Assembly (NCBI RefSeq): GCF_016616425.1
Contig: NZ_CP067101.1
Coordinates: 4,216,001-4,280,000, forward strand
Direction of reading: 5' to 3'
Source: Bradyrhizobium diazoefficiens
GTDB lineage: Bacteria > Pseudomonadota > Alphaproteobacteria > Rhizobiales > Xanthobacteraceae
Length of the DNA stretch: 64,000 nt
Positions within the stretch are counted from its first letter, which is position 1. The number at the start of each line of letters is the position of its first letter. Below, in pieces: positions 29,031 to 39,282 of the stretch. The notes below the pieces were generated by a model, which did not search any database, was not told the DNA's origin, and saw nothing but the letters and a program-made list of their open reading frames with translations. The position numbers and the translations under genes are program-made.

Positions 29031-29899
29031 CACGCGGGCAGGCCGATGACGAAGAGATATTTTGCGTCGGCCAGCGCGATCATCGTCTGCGGCTCGGCGG
29101 CGATGGTGTTGCCGGCCATGACGGCGATGCCGGCAAGGCCGGCAGCAGCAACACCTTCGAGAGTGCGTGGCCCGATGGTCGGCAGATCGAAGCGCAGATC
29201 CTGGCCGCTCTTCGGCGCCTTCACCAGCACGCCCCGGCCTGCGGCCGCGCGGATGCGCCCCTCCTCGCGCAGCCGCGCGACGCGCGCCAGCAGCGCGTCG
29301 GTGCCCTCGATGTCCTCGACCGCGACCACATGGCCGTCGATCACGACCGCGGCCTGGCCGATGTCGAACGGACCGAGCGCGGTCAGCACCGCAAGGCCGC
29401 GCGCGATGTCGGTCTTGCTGATATCGCTGGGCCAGGCGCGACTGATGCAGCCCTCGGGCATCAGGAGATCGGGTGCGACGTCCTTGATGCCGACCATGCG
29501 AAAGCCGTCCTGCTCGAGGATGCGGCCGACGCCGGACAAGAGATGATCGTCGCCGCCGCGAAAGGCGCGGATCACATTGCCGAGCAGGCGCAGCGTCTTG
29601 GCGTCGAACCGGATCTCCGCGAGCGAGGGCCGCACCAGGGTGCCGATGAAGATCATGTCGCGGCAGCCCTCTTCGCGGAACAGCCGCATCGCGCGGCCGA
29701 GCTGGCCGACCGAGATCCAGCGGTGGCGGAATTTCTCCACCCGCGCCGGATCGCAGGCCCCCCGAAGCGGAAACAGCACCGGCGTGATACCACGGGCGGC
29801 GAGCGAATCGGCGACCGCGAACGGCATCGCACCGCCGCCGGCGACGACGCCGACCGGCGATGAAAGCTCCGAAGCCGCCGATGTCATGCCCGCGGCCAT
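29030..29899 (-). CDS. lpxI: UDP-2,3-diacylglucosamine pyrophosphatase LpxI
   Basis: The 289-residue DUF1009 protein is the alphaproteobacterial replacement for LpxH and hydrolyses UDP-2,3-diacylglucosamine to lipid X. Typical parts are GVVAGGGAMPFAVAD, LFPLRGACDP, MIFIGTLVRPSLAEIRFD and FDLPTIGPRTLE. ATG 29899 starts seven bases after the lpxA stop; ATG 29887 is possible. It lies between lpxA and lpxB, the expected place, which supports the assignment. Confidence 0.93.
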   Translation of the reverse strand: MAAGMTSAASELSSPVGVVAGGGAMPFAVADSLAARGITPVLFPLRGACDPARVEKFRHRWISVGQLGRAMRLFREEGCRDMIFIGTLVRPSLAEIRFDAKTLRLLGNVIRAFRGGDDHLLSGVGRILEQDGFRMVGIKDVAPDLLMPEGCISRAWPSDISKTDIARGLAVLTALGPFDIGQAAVVIDGHVVAVEDIEGTDALLARVARLREEGRIRAAAGRGVLVKAPKSGQDLRFDLPTIGPRTLEGVAAAGLAGIAVMAGNTIAAEPQTMIALADAKYLFVIGLPA

Positions 29900-29906
29900 C
29901 CCGATA

Positions 29907-30698
29907 TCACTTCGCGATGGCGGGAAGGCAGAGCGGTCGCTTGCCCTTGCCGATGAAGTCGAGGATTTCGGCGATCGCCGGATCTTCGCCCGCAAGCGGC
30001 CGGGCCGCCTCTAACCGCTCGGCGAAGGTGCCGGGCCCGTGGAATAGCTTCTGGTAGAACGCGCGCACCGTCGCCAGCCGCTGCCTGGTGAACTTGCGCC
30101 GCTTCATGCCGATAAGGTTGAGGTTTTCGAGCACCGCATATTGACCGTTGACGAGCCCATAGGGGATGACGTCGTCGCGCACGCCGCAGACCCCCCCGAC
30201 CATCACGTAAGGGCCGATGCGCGTGAACTGATGCACCGCGGAGAGACCGCCGATATAGACGGCGTCGCCGATCTCGCAGTGGCCGCCGAGCGTCGCCGAG
30301 GTCGCGAAGATCACATTGTTGCCAACCATGCAATCATGGCCGACATGGCTGTTGTTCATGAAATAGCCGTCGTTGCCGACCCTTGTCAGCCCGCCGCCCT
30401 TGATGGTGCCGACGTTCATCGTCGCGCCTTCGCGGATGATGCAGCCCGAGCCGATTTCGAGCCGCGTCGGCTCACCCTTGTAGCTGAGATCCTGGGGCGC
30501 ACCACCCAGCACGGCGAACGGCGAGATCACGCAGCCGTCGCCGATCGAGGTATGGCCGATGGCGGTAACATGCCCGATCAGCTTGCAGTTCGCGCCGATC
30601 ACGACGTTCGGGCCGATGATGCAATACGGCCCGATCTCGGTACCCTCGCCGATCACGGCGCCGTCCGCGACCCGTGCGGTGGGATCAATCTTGCTCAT
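29907..30698 (-). CDS. lpxA: UDP-N-acetylglucosamine acyltransferase
   Basis: The 263-residue left-handed beta-helix protein starts lipid A synthesis by acylating UDP-GlcNAc from acyl-ACP. Hexapeptide repeats (IGEGTEIGPYCIIGPNVVIG) are followed by NNSHVGHDCMVG, with the catalytic His, and VHQFTRIG. The C-terminal helical part ends in KRPLCLPAIAK. ATG 30698 is preferred over a TTG seven codons upstream because the product then starts MSKIDPTARV. A 198-bp gap with repeats separates it from fabZ, unusual in this otherwise tight cluster. Confidence 0.94.
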   Translation of the reverse strand: MSKIDPTARVADGAVIGEGTEIGPYCIIGPNVVIGANCKLIGHVTAIGHTSIGDGCVISPFAVLGGAPQDLSYKGEPTRLEIGSGCIIREGATMNVGTIKGGGLTRVGNDGYFMNNSHVGHDCMVGNNVIFATSATLGGHCEIGDAVYIGGLSAVHQFTRIGPYVMVGGVCGVRDDVIPYGLVNGQYAVLENLNLIGMKRRKFTRQRLATVRAFYQKLFHGPGTFAERLEAARPLAGEDPAIAEILDFIGKGKRPLCLPAIAK

Positions 30699-30822
30699 CA
30701 AGCCAAACTTACTCGTCAAGAAGGTCGGGTTATGTATTGAAGTCGCTGGGTTTTCGGCTGGTTAGCGCGACCATGCCCGATCTGTCCAGTGACGTATCAT
30801 CTCGGCGTGTTTCAGACGCGCA

Positions 30823-30888
30823 GGCGAATGGCGAGTGGCGAATGGGAAGGGGGAGTACCAATTCGCCACTCCCTACTCGCCATTCGCC
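30823..30888. repeat. Heptameric inverted repeat array between fabZ and lpxA
   Basis: Units of seven bases, GGCGAAT / GGCGAGT / GGCGAAT / GGGAAGG / GGGAGTA, are followed after CCA by the complementary units ATTCGCC / ACTCCCT / ACTCGCC / ATTCGCC. The two halves can pair into a hairpin in the lpx mRNA. The array ends eight bases from the fabZ stop. Confidence 0.75.
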
Positions 30889-30896
30889 TGTTCGTC

Positions 30897-31358
30897 TCAG
30901 TCCGTCAGCATGGCGCCGACATCGGCTTCCGCGACCACCTGTCCGTTGACCTTGGCGTCGCCGTGAAACCACCACATCGCCTTGCGCCGGCCGAGCGAGC
31001 GCATGTGATACTCGATGGTGTCGCCGGGCAGCACGGGCTTGCGGAACTTGCACTTGTCGATGGTGAGGAAATAGACCGCCCGCGGCTTCTCGGTGCCTTC
31101 GACCGACTTGATGCCGATCACGCCCGCGGTCTGCGCCATCGCCTCGATCATCATGACGCCGGGATAGACCGGGCGCTCCGGGAAATGCCCCTGGAACGCC
31201 GGCTCGTTGAAAGTGACGTTCTTGATGCCGATGCCGCTGTAGTCGGCGCGGATGTTGATCACGCGGTCGATCAGCAGCATCGGAAAGCGGTGCGGCAGGG
31301 TCTGGAGGATGGCATTGATATCCACCAGCTCGAACCTAACAGGTGATTCCTCCGTCAT
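30897..31358 (-). CDS. fabZ: 3-hydroxyacyl-ACP dehydratase FabZ
   Basis: The 153-residue hot-dog-fold protein has the catalytic His in [20 protein letters not shown], with the matching Glu in the following helix. It dehydrates 3-hydroxyacyl-ACP in fatty acid synthesis and competes with LpxA and LpxD for 3-hydroxyacyl-ACP, which explains the clustering. Its ATG overlaps the lpxD stop (ATGA). The frame is open far upstream inside lpxD, but that part is shadow. Confidence 0.95.
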   Translation of the reverse strand: MTEESPVRFELVDINAILQTLPHRFPMLLIDRVINIRADYSGIGIKNVTFNEPAFQGHFPERPVYPGVMMIEAMAQTAGVIGIKSVEGTEKPRAVYFLTIDKCKFRKPVLPGDTIEYHMRSLGRRKAMWWFHGDAKVNGQVVAEADVGAMLTD

Positions 31359-32422
31359 TCCCGTCCCCCGTCCTTCGGATCGGCCTTGCTGTCGCGTACC
31401 AGGCGTTCCACCGCGATGATCTCCTTGAACCACTGTTTGGTCGGCTTGGCGAAAAAACCACCCCAGCGCCCGCCCGGCGGGATGTCGTCCTTGACGCCGC
31501 TCATCGCGGTCACCTGCGCCCCGTCGCCGATCTTGAGGTGGTTGTTGATGCCAACCTTCGCTCCGAGTGCCACGTTGTCGCCAATGGACAGGCTGCCGGC
31601 GAGGCCGATCTGGGCCGCCAGCAGGCAGTGCCGACCGATGGTCACATTGTGGCCGATCTGGACCTGATTGTCGATTTTCGTGCCCTCGCCGATCACGGTG
31701 TCGCGCAAGCTGCCGCGGTCGATCGTGGTCCCGGCGCCGACCTCGACGTCGTTCTGGATCAGCACGCGTCCGGTCTGCGGCACCTTCAGATGGCCCTCGG
31801 GGCCAAAGAAGATGAAGCCGTAGCCGTCCTGGCCGATCGAGCAGCCCGGATGGATCAGCACGTTGTTGCCGATCAGGGCGCACTGGATTGCGGTGCGCGC
31901 GCCGACGTTGCAGTCCCGGCCGATCTTGACCCCGGGACCGATCACCGCCCCGACGCCGACCACCGTGCCGCTGCCGATCTCCACATCCGGGCCAATCACC
32001 GCCAGGGGATCGACAATCACGCCGTCCTCGAGCCGGGCCGAGGGATCGATGACCGCCGAGGGCGCGATACCGTCATTGCCGACCCAGGATTGCGGTCTCA
32101 GCGCGTCTCCATGCCATTCCCGGGCGATCCTGACGAAGGCCCGGAACGGCTGTGCCACCCGCAGCACCGCCACATGGGCTGGCACCTGCGCCTCGAAGCG
32201 CGGGCTCACCAGGCAAGCGCCGGCCTTGGTCGCCTTGAGCTCATCGGCATATTTGAGGTTGTCGAAGAACGCCAGATGCATCGGCCCCGCTTCGTCGAGC
32301 GAAGCAAGACCCGTGATGATGTGGCCGCCCTTATCGGGATCGACCAGCTGCGCCTCGGTCAGCGTGGCAATGTCAGCCAGTGCTGAGGCAGGCGGCTTGG
32401 TGAAGAAGATCGGTTGCGCCAT
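31355..32422 (-). CDS. lpxD: UDP-3-O-acylglucosamine N-acyltransferase
   Basis: The 355-residue protein has an N-terminal uridine-binding domain (about 1-100) and a left-handed beta-helix of hexapeptide repeats (from about 115). [24 protein letters not shown] and [11 protein letters not shown] (catalytic His region) are LpxD signatures, and the protein ends in a C-terminal helix. It adds the second 3-hydroxyacyl chain in lipid A synthesis. It follows bamA after 125 bp and overlaps fabZ. Confidence 0.96.
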   Translation of the reverse strand: MAQPIFFTKPPASALADIATLTEAQLVDPDKGGHIITGLASLDEAGPMHLAFFDNLKYADELKATKAGACLVSPRFEAQVPAHVAVLRVAQPFRAFVRIAREWHGDALRPQSWVGNDGIAPSAVIDPSARLEDGVIVDPLAVIGPDVEIGSGTVVGVGAVIGPGVKIGRDCNVGARTAIQCALIGNNVLIHPGCSIGQDGYGFIFFGPEGHLKVPQTGRVLIQNDVEVGAGTTIDRGSLRDTVIGEGTKIDNQVQIGHNVTIGRHCLLAAQIGLAGSLSIGDNVALGAKVGINNHLKIGDGAQVTAMSGVKDDIPPGGRWGGFFAKPTKQWFKEIIAVERLVRDSKADPKDGGRE

Positions 32423-32489
32423 TCCACCCCGTCGCGGTCCGGCTTCGGCATGAAGCGGTCAGGCCGCATCATGCCCCATCCCTTGGAAT

Positions 32490-32535
32490 GGCACGATCCC
32501 TTGCGGAAACCGGCTCCAGGGATCCGGATCGTGCC
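32490..32535. other. Inverted repeat between bamA and lpxD
   Basis: GGCACGATCC (32490-32499) pairs perfectly with GGATCGTGCC (32526-32535) around a 26-nt loop. There is no T-run, so it may be an RNA structure or processing site, not a plain terminator. Confidence 0.35.
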
Positions 32536-32547
32536 GTGCTGATCGAA

Positions 32548-35073
32548 TTAGAACGTGGTGCCGCCGCCGAACCGGAACTCCTGCGTGCGGTCGTATTTGC
32601 CCTTGGTGAGCGGCACGGCGTAGTCGAAGCGCAGCGGGCCGAACGGCGACTGCCAGATCAGGCCGACACCGACCGACGTGCGGACCACCTTGCTGTCGTC
32701 GTAGACGAGGCCGGTACAGGTTCCGGTGGTCGACGGATTGATCGTCGATGGGATACAGCCGGGCGCATTGACCTCGTTGGTCGTGGTCCAACTCGTCGGT
32801 CCCCGATAATCGTAGAGGCCGCCGGCGTCGGCATAGACCGCGCCCTTCAGACCCACTTCCTTCGGCAGGAACCAGAACGGCATCTGCAGCTCAAACGAAG
32901 CGCCCCAGTACTTGGTGCCGCCGAGCGAGTCCCGCGTACCAAAAGGATTCAGGTCGCGCGGTCCGATGCCGTTCGGGGCAAAGCCGCGGACGAGGTTCGG
33001 CCCCATCTGGAAGTGGTCGAGCATGCGCAGATCCTCGCCCACCTTGGTCAGAATACCGCCCTGAAGATGGACGAGGCCGACGATGTCCGACACCAGGGGG
33101 GTATAATACTTTCCGTCCGCCGCGGTCTTCAGATAGGACACGTCGCCGCCGACGCCGGCGAAATCCTGCCGGAAATCAATGAGCAGACCGTCAGTGGGGT
33201 TCTTGTTGTTGTCCAGCGTGTTGTAGGTCAGCGTGTAGCCGAGCGCCGAGGTCAGGGTCTTGCCGTTGGCGAGCTCCCTGCGCACTGGCAGCGAGGCTTC
33301 GCCGTCGCTGTAACAGCCGAGGCCGTTGGTGGACGTGGCCAAGGGTGTGCCTGTCGCCGCCGAATAGGCCGGGCTCGGATTGAACGCCGAGGAGAGTGGG
33401 TCATTGTTACAGTTCGCCAGGTAGCTCGGCAGCGAGATTTCCTGCTGATAGATCGAGTAGCGCAGCTGGAGCGACAGATCTTCACGCAAGGAGAAGCCGA
33501 GGCGCGGCGAGAAGCCGAGCGTCTTGGTGCCGTAGGAGATGTAGCTGTTGGCGAGTTGCTGGCGCTGATAGAGGTCGAGGCCGAGCGCAACGCGGTAGTC
33601 GAGCAGATACGGCTCGACGAACGACAGCGAGTAGCCGCGCGCATACTGGCCATAAGTCACCGCCGCCTTGGCGAACAGGCCGCGGCCGAGCAGGTTGCGC
33701 TCGGCGATCGAGACTTCAGCCAGCGCGCCGTCGGTCGTGGAGTAACCGCCCGAGACCGAGAAGTCGCCGGTCGATTTCTCTTCCATGTCGACGTTGAGGA
33801 TCACGCGGTCGCTCGACGAGCCGGGCTCCGTCGTGATCTTCACGCTCTTGAAATAGTCGAGGTTCTTCAGCCGCCGCTCGGCACGGTCGACCAGCGCGCG
33901 GTTGTAGGCGTCGCCCTCGGAAATGTCGAACTCGCGGCGGATCACGTAGTCGCGCGTGCGCGTGTTGCCGCGCAGGTTGATGCGCTCGACATAGGTGCGC
34001 GGGCCCTCGTCGATGTTGAACACGACGGAGACGGTGTGCGCCTCGAAGTTGCGGTCGCCGCCGGGCCGGACCACGGCGAAGGCATAGCCCCGGCGCGAGG
34101 CCTCGATCTGCATCTCCTCGACCGACTTCTCGACCGATTCGACGTTGTAGAGCGAGCCGACATTGACGCGCGAATAGCCGCGCATCGAAGAGGGATCGAA
34201 GTTCGGGATGCTGGAGCGGAAATCGACGGCGCCGACGCGATACTGAGCGCCTTCCTCGATCTTGAAGGTGACGTTGAAGCCCTTCTTCGCCGGATCGTAT
34301 TCGGTGAGCGCGGCCACGACCTGGACGTCGGCGAAACCGTGCTTGAGATAGAAGCGGCGGATCAGGTCGCGGTCGGCCTCGACGCGATCGGGATCATAGA
34401 CGTCGCCGCTACCGAGGAAGCTCAGCAAGTTCGTTTCGCGCGTCTTGATGACGTCCTTGAGACGATAGGACGAGAACGCAACATTGCCGACGAACTCGAT
34501 CGATTTGACGCCGGTCTTGGCGCCCTCCACGATCGTGAAGACGAGGTCGACGCGGTTGTTCGGCTGCTCGATGATCTCGGGCGTCACATGCACGTCGTAG
34601 CGGCCCGACCGGCGATAGATTTCAGCGATTCGCAGCGTGTCGGACTGCACCATGGCGCGGGAGAAGGTGCCGCGCGCCTTGGACTGGATTTCGGCAGTGA
34701 GCTGCTCGTCCTTGATCTTCTTGTTGCCCTCGAAGGCGATCCGGCCAATCACCGGGTTTTCCACCACGGAGACGATGATCCGGCCGCCGGGACCGCGGTT
34801 GATCCTCACGTCCTGGAACAGGCCGGTCTCGATCAACGCCTTGAGGCCGTCATCGATGGCACCTTGATCCAGGCGACCGCCCGGACCCGGCTTGAAATAA
34901 GAGCGGATCGTCTCCACCTCGACGCGGCGATTTCCTTCGACGGAAATCGACTGAACGGTCTGAGCGAGCACAGACGAAGGCACAAAAACCGCCCCAATCG
35001 GGGCAACCACCGGCGCGCCGAACATGATCAGGGTCGCGAGCAAGCCCCCCCGGAGTCGCAGTCCAAACTTCAT
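32548..35073 (-). CDS. bamA: Outer membrane protein assembly factor BamA
   Basis: The 841-residue precursor has a signal peptide (to about residue 37, ending SSVLAQ), five POTRA domains (starting TVQSISVEGNRRVE) and a 16-strand Omp85 barrel with the VRGF motif (LVRGFAPNGIG) and a C-terminal Phe. It inserts beta-barrel proteins into the outer membrane. ATG 35073 is chosen because the product then begins with the signal peptide; the frame is open for 14 more codons. The barrel holds an extended loop with two to three Cys (YLANCNNDP, GLGCYSDGE, APGCIPS), possibly disulphide-linked. The 176-bp space to rseP leaves room for an own promoter. Confidence 0.96.
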   Translation of the reverse strand: MKFGLRLRGGLLATLIMFGAPVVAPIGAVFVPSSVLAQTVQSISVEGNRRVEVETIRSYFKPGPGGRLDQGAIDDGLKALIETGLFQDVRINRGPGGRIIVSVVENPVIGRIAFEGNKKIKDEQLTAEIQSKARGTFSRAMVQSDTLRIAEIYRRSGRYDVHVTPEIIEQPNNRVDLVFTIVEGAKTGVKSIEFVGNVAFSSYRLKDVIKTRETNLLSFLGSGDVYDPDRVEADRDLIRRFYLKHGFADVQVVAALTEYDPAKKGFNVTFKIEEGAQYRVGAVDFRSSIPNFDPSSMRGYSRVNVGSLYNVESVEKSVEEMQIEASRRGYAFAVVRPGGDRNFEAHTVSVVFNIDEGPRTYVERINLRGNTRTRDYVIRREFDISEGDAYNRALVDRAERRLKNLDYFKSVKITTEPGSSSDRVILNVDMEEKSTGDFSVSGGYSTTDGALAEVSIAERNLLGRGLFAKAAVTYGQYARGYSLSFVEPYLLDYRVALGLDLYQRQQLANSYISYGTKTLGFSPRLGFSLREDLSLQLRYSIYQQEISLPSYLANCNNDPLSSAFNPSPAYSAATGTPLATSTNGLGCYSDGEASLPVRRELANGKTLTSALGYTLTYNTLDNNKNPTDGLLIDFRQDFAGVGGDVSYLKTAADGKYYTPLVSDIVGLVHLQGGILTKVGEDLRMLDHFQMGPNLVRGFAPNGIGPRDLNPFGTRDSLGGTKYWGASFELQMPFWFLPKEVGLKGAVYADAGGLYDYRGPTSWTTTNEVNAPGCIPSTINPSTTGTCTGLVYDDSKVVRTSVGVGLIWQSPFGPLRFDYAVPLTKGKYDRTQEFRFGGGTTF

Positions 35074-35249
35074 GCGCAACGCGCCCTTATCATTCCGTAC
35101 CAGACCCAACCCCAAAGCCGGTCTGGAAGATTCCCCAAGTCGAGGCCGCTTGTAGCCAATTTCGCCGACGCCGCAAACGGCCGAAAGCGCCGTAATTTCA
35201 ATTTCATTCCAAGACGTTGCTCAACAGCAACGCCACAAAAAAGCCTCCA

Positions 35250-36401
35250 TCAAGATGCGGCCATCCGCAGGATGTCGTTGTAGGTGGCAAACACCATCAA
35301 CATCAGCACCAAACCGAGCCCGATTCGGAATCCCATCTCTTGAGTCCGCTCGGACAAGGGCCGGCCGCGGGCCACTTCCGCGGCATAGAACATAAGGTGG
35401 CCGCCATCGAGCAGCGGGATCGGGAACAGGTTCAACAGGCCGATCGACACCGACAGCACCGCACACAGGTTGATCACGAACTGGAACCCGGCGCTCGCCG
35501 CCTGCCCCGACATCTTCGCGATGCCCAGGACGCCGCTGACCTCGTTGGGATTGCCCTGTCCGACGAACAACGAGCCCAGGAACTTGAAGGTGCTGGTGAT
35601 GATGAACCAGACCTGCTCGACCCCGATCCTGAGCGCCTCGCCGACACCCACCGGCTTGGTCGAGGCCTCGCCGGCCTGCGACTTGTGCTCGACGCCGAGT
35701 ACGCCGAGACGGTGCCTGTTGCCGAACGGATCCTTGCGCTCGAGCAGCGCCGGCGTTGCGGTCAGCGAGACGATGGCGCCGTCCCGCTTCACCTGGAAGG
35801 TAAGTGGCGAACCTGCATTCGTCGCAACGATTCGCTGCATGTCGGCAAAGCTATCGATCGGCTTGCCGTCGATCCGGACGACGACGTCACCGACCTTGAA
35901 GCCGGCCGCAGCCGCGGCCCCGTCGGCGACGACGCCGTCGACGCGCGCGATCGTGCTCGGCTTGCCGTAGTACAGCGCCATGCCCGCGAATATCAGCGCG
36001 CCCAGGATGAAATTGGCGATCGGTCCGGCCGCGACGATGGCGGCGCGCGGGCCGACCTTCTTGTGATGGAAGCTGCCGGCGCGCTCCTCGGCCGTCATCG
36101 CCGCGAGCGCCTCGGCCGACGGGGTCGAGGCCTCGCTCTCGTCGCCGAAGAACTTGACGTAGCCGCCGAGCGGGATTGCCGAGATCTTCCAGCGGGTGCC
36201 ATGGCGGTCATTGAAACCGACCAGCTCAGGTCCGAAACCGAGCGAAAAGGTCAGCACGCGAACGCCCGCCCAACGCGCGACCAGAAAGTGGCCGAGCTCG
36301 TGGAAGAACACGACGATCGTCAGGACGAACAGGAAGGGAACTGCGTAGCCCAGGAGCCCATGGCTCAACGTATTGAAACTATGGACGAAAAAGTCGGTCA
36401 T
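35250..36401 (-). CDS. rseP: Site-2 protease RseP (regulator of sigma-E-type response)
   Basis: The 383-residue membrane metalloprotease has HELGH (34-38) in the first membrane helix, a PDZ domain (about 130-210, VGDVVVRIDGKPID) and the second zinc ligand region NLFPIPLLDGGH. RseP cleaves membrane-spanning anti-sigma factors and remnant signal peptides. One PDZ-like domain is clear; the two-PDZ form of E. coli is longer. Between dxr and bamA is its usual location. Confidence 0.95.
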   Translation of the reverse strand: MTDFFVHSFNTLSHGLLGYAVPFLFVLTIVVFFHELGHFLVARWAGVRVLTFSLGFGPELVGFNDRHGTRWKISAIPLGGYVKFFGDESEASTPSAEALAAMTAEERAGSFHHKKVGPRAAIVAAGPIANFILGALIFAGMALYYGKPSTIARVDGVVADGAAAAAGFKVGDVVVRIDGKPIDSFADMQRIVATNAGSPLTFQVKRDGAIVSLTATPALLERKDPFGNRHRLGVLGVEHKSQAGEASTKPVGVGEALRIGVEQVWFIITSTFKFLGSLFVGQGNPNEVSGVLGIAKMSGQAASAGFQFVINLCAVLSVSIGLLNLFPIPLLDGGHLMFYAAEVARGRPLSERTQEMGFRIGLGLVLMLMVFATYNDILRMAAS

Positions 36402-36445
36402 CGAATTCCCTCATCCAGCGCCGCAAGGCCCTGGCCCCAAACCAT

Positions 36446-37669
36446 CTAGGATGCCTTTAAGGCAATTTGAGGCAATAGGGCGGCAGCTTTATTTCGCGCA
36501 ACATGGTCAACAGAGATTGCATCGTCGGCGGACGTCAGGGGCGCCTGGTTCCCGCTGCGGATCCAGTCGTCCAGTGTCGCCTCGACCAGCCGGGCAATCG
36601 CGCCGAACCGGATCTTGCCGGCGATGAAGGCGGCCACCGCAACCTCGTTGGCCGCGTTGAAGACGGTGGTCGCCCCCTTCCCGGTCCGAAGCGAATCGTA
36701 AGCCAGCCGAAGTCCGGGGAAGCGCTCGAAATCGGGCGCCTCGAAGGTCAGCTGGCCGATCCTGGCGAGGTCCAGCTTGGCCGCCGGCCCCTTGATGCGA
36801 TCCGGCCAGCCGAGGCAGTGCGCGATCGGGGTGCGCATGTCGGGCGCGCCGAGCTGGGCCACCACCGAGCAGTCGGAAAACTCGACCATGCCATGGATGA
36901 TCGACTGCGGATGAACGAGAACATCGATCTCGTCGGGCGAGAGCGAGAACAGATAGGACGCTTCGATCACCTCGAGCCCCTTGTTCATCATCGAGGCGGA
37001 ATCGATCGTGATCTTCTGGCCCATGCTCCAGTTCGGATGCTTCAGGGCCTGCGCGAGGGTCGCCTGCTCGATGTCCGCCGGCTTCCAGGTGCGGAACGGG
37101 CCGCCCGAGGCCGTGATGATGACGCGGACGAGCTCATCGCGATTGCCTGAGCTCAGCGCCTGAAACAGCGCATTGTGCTCGGAATCGGCCGGCAGGATGC
37201 AGGCCCCCGCCTTGGCCGCACGCTGCATGAAGAAATCGCCGGCGCAGACCAGACATTCCTTGTTGGCCAGCGCAACATGCGCGCCGCGATCGACCGCCGC
37301 CAGCGCCGGCTTCAATCCGGCGGCGCCGCTCACGGCCGCCATTACCCAATCGGCCGGACGTGCGCCCGCTTCGATCACCGCGCTTTCGCCGGCACCGCAT
37401 TCCGTGCTCGTTCCCGCGAGTGCGGCCTTGAGCTCGGCGAGCTTGGAGGTATCCGCGATCGCGACGTAACGCGCGGAAAATTCCTTCGCCAGCTTTGCCA
37501 GCGCTTCGACATTGCCGTTCGCCGTCAGCGCCTCGACGCGGTAGCACTCGGGCGAGGCGCGCAGCAAATCCATGGTGCTGTCGCCGATCGAGCCGGTGGC
37601 GCCGAGAACCGTGACGCTGCGGACGTTCGACGCCGCAGCCTTGTTGTTTCGCAATGGGACCGCGCTCAT
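36446..37669 (-). CDS. dxr: 1-deoxy-D-xylulose 5-phosphate reductoisomerase
   Basis: The 407-residue MEP-pathway enzyme converts DXP to 2-C-methyl-erythritol 4-phosphate. It shows the NADPH motif [18 protein letters not shown], the metal site [20 protein letters not shown] and [22 protein letters not shown] 37669 has a GGTGAGA before it and starts MSAVPLR; an upstream in-frame codon adds 15 residues without support. It follows cdsA by four bases. Confidence 0.96.
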   Translation of the reverse strand: MSAVPLRNNKAAASNVRSVTVLGATGSIGDSTMDLLRASPECYRVEALTANGNVEALAKLAKEFSARYVAIADTSKLAELKAALAGTSTECGAGESAVIEAGARPADWVMAAVSGAAGLKPALAAVDRGAHVALANKECLVCAGDFFMQRAAKAGACILPADSEHNALFQALSSGNRDELVRVIITASGGPFRTWKPADIEQATLAQALKHPNWSMGQKITIDSASMMNKGLEVIEASYLFSLSPDEIDVLVHPQSIIHGMVEFSDCSVVAQLGAPDMRTPIAHCLGWPDRIKGPAAKLDLARIGQLTFEAPDFERFPGLRLAYDSLRTGKGATTVFNAANEVAVAAFIAGKIRFGAIARLVEATLDDWIRSGNQAPLTSADDAISVDHVARNKAAALLPQIALKAS

Positions 37670-37673
37670 CTTC

Positions 37674-38516
37674 TCACCAAACCATAAGACCGCTTCCGGC
37701 GCTATGCACACCATGGCGGAGAAAGCCGATAATCCATGCCGTCAGGACGGCGGCGACAAAACCGTCCAGGCGGTCCAGAAGCCCGCCATGGCCGGGAATT
37801 AAGTGACTGGAATCCTTGACACCGAAGCGCCGCTTCACCGCGGATTCGAACAGATCGCCCGCTTGCGAGACGACCGACAGGGTGGCGCTGACCAGCAGTA
37901 GCGGAACCGTCTTTCCGATCCCGCAGGCGGCAAAGCCGGCCGCAACCGCAAGGCTCGCCACAAAACCGCCGAGCGCCCCGGCCCAGGTCTTCTTCGGACT
38001 CACGCGCGGCCAGAGCTTCGGCCCCCCGATGCTGCGACCGGCGAAATAGCCGCCGATATCGGTCGCCCACACCACGAGCAGCACGAACATCAGCGCGGCG
38101 AAGCCGTTGACGAGATCCTTCCGCAGCAGGATCGAGGCCAGCAGCGCCGCCGCTGCGTAGGCAAACCCCGTCGCCGCCCAGACGAACTTGCCTCGCGCGA
38201 TCAGCGTCACCATCGCGCCGCCGACGAGGCCGGTGATGACGGAGGTCTTGAGCGCGCCAAAAGCGACGGCGGCGCCCATCATGGCGATGACGATCGTCCC
38301 TGCGCCGGTCAGCGCGACCGAGCTCGCCCCCACCACCATCAGCCATTCCGCGAACAGCCCGATCGACACCAGGGTGACGAGAAGCGCCCACAGCCAGCCG
38401 CCGGCATAAGCCAGCGCAATGGCGAGCGGCGCCAGCACCAGCGCTGCGAGGGCTCGCATCACGAGATTGCTCGGGGCAGGCTTCGAGCCCGCCGGTTCGG
38501 CGTCTTGATCGCTCAC
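37674..38516 (-). CDS. cdsA: Phosphatidate cytidylyltransferase
   Basis: The 280-residue integral membrane enzyme makes CDP-diacylglycerol. The family signature is complete: [20 protein letters not shown] then GLLDRLD near the C-terminus. About seven to eight membrane helices precede it. The ATG overlaps the uppS stop (ATGA), which couples the two. Confidence 0.95.
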   Translation of the reverse strand: MSDQDAEPAGSKPAPSNLVMRALAALVLAPLAIALAYAGGWLWALLVTLVSIGLFAEWLMVVGASSVALTGAGTIVIAMMGAAVAFGALKTSVITGLVGGAMVTLIARGKFVWAATGFAYAAAALLASILLRKDLVNGFAALMFVLLVVWATDIGGYFAGRSIGGPKLWPRVSPKKTWAGALGGFVASLAVAAGFAACGIGKTVPLLLVSATLSVVSQAGDLFESAVKRRFGVKDSSHLIPGHGGLLDRLDGFVAAVLTAWIIGFLRHGVHSAGSGLMVW

Positions 38517-39271
38517 GAGGCGGTTTTCGCGACCAGGCCGCCGAAACGGCGCTCGCGCCTGGCGAATTCGGCGATCGCCCTTTCCAGCGCCGCCTTGTCG
38601 AAATCGGGCCAGTGGATCGGCACGAACACGAGCTCGCTATAGGCGGCCTGCCACATCAGGAAATTGGACAGGCGCTGCTCGCCGCTGGTGCGGATGATGA
38701 GATCGGGATCGGGAATGTCGGGCGCATCGAGATGCGCCCCGAGCGTCTCGGCGTCGATCGTGTCAGGGTCGCGCCTGCCCTCCGCGACCTCGCGGGCGAG
38801 CTTCTGCGCCGCTTTCGCGATCTCCTGCCGCGAGCCGTAGTTGAAGGCGACGACGAGCGTCAGGCGCGTGTTGTCGCGCGTCAGCTCTTCGGCCTCGTTC
38901 AAAAGCGCGCAGATGTCGCTCTCCAGCCCTTCGCGCTCGCCGATGATGCGGACCTTGACCCCGTCACGATGCAGGCTCGCCAGGTCGTTGCGGATGAAGC
39001 GGCGGAGCAGGCCAAAGAGATCGCCGATCTCGCTCGCCGGGCGCGACCAGTTCTCCGACGAGAAGGAGAAGATGGTGAGATAGCGGATGCCGAGCTCATG
39101 CGAGGCTCGCACGACGCGACGCAGGGCCTCGACGCCGCGGCGATGCCCCTCCGCACGCGGCAGGCCGCGCCCAGCCGCCCAACGCCCGTTGCCATCCATG
39201 ATGATGGCGACATGCGCAGGCGCGTCGGACCGATCGGGTCCTTCCGTGGCAGGCGCGGCGGCGTTGGACAT
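38513..39271 (-). CDS. uppS: Undecaprenyl pyrophosphate synthase
   Basis: The 252-residue cis-prenyltransferase has [10 protein letters not shown] (substrate Asp), [19 protein letters not shown] and the C-terminal [20 protein letters not shown]. It makes the C55 lipid carrier for peptidoglycan and polysaccharides. It stands 11 bp after frr and overlaps cdsA. Confidence 0.96.
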   Translation of the reverse strand: MSNAAAPATEGPDRSDAPAHVAIIMDGNGRWAAGRGLPRAEGHRRGVEALRRVVRASHELGIRYLTIFSFSSENWSRPASEIGDLFGLLRRFIRNDLASLHRDGVKVRIIGEREGLESDICALLNEAEELTRDNTRLTLVVAFNYGSRQEIAKAAQKLAREVAEGRRDPDTIDAETLGAHLDAPDIPDPDLIIRTSGEQRLSNFLMWQAAYSELVFVPIHWPDFDKAALERAIAEFARRERRFGGLVAKTAS

Positions 39272-39282
39272 TGGAGAGGGCC

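Noticed and set aside
32488..35283. 931-codon open frame on the plus strand
   Set aside because: It is antisense to bamA, which has signal peptide, POTRA domains and the VRGF motif.
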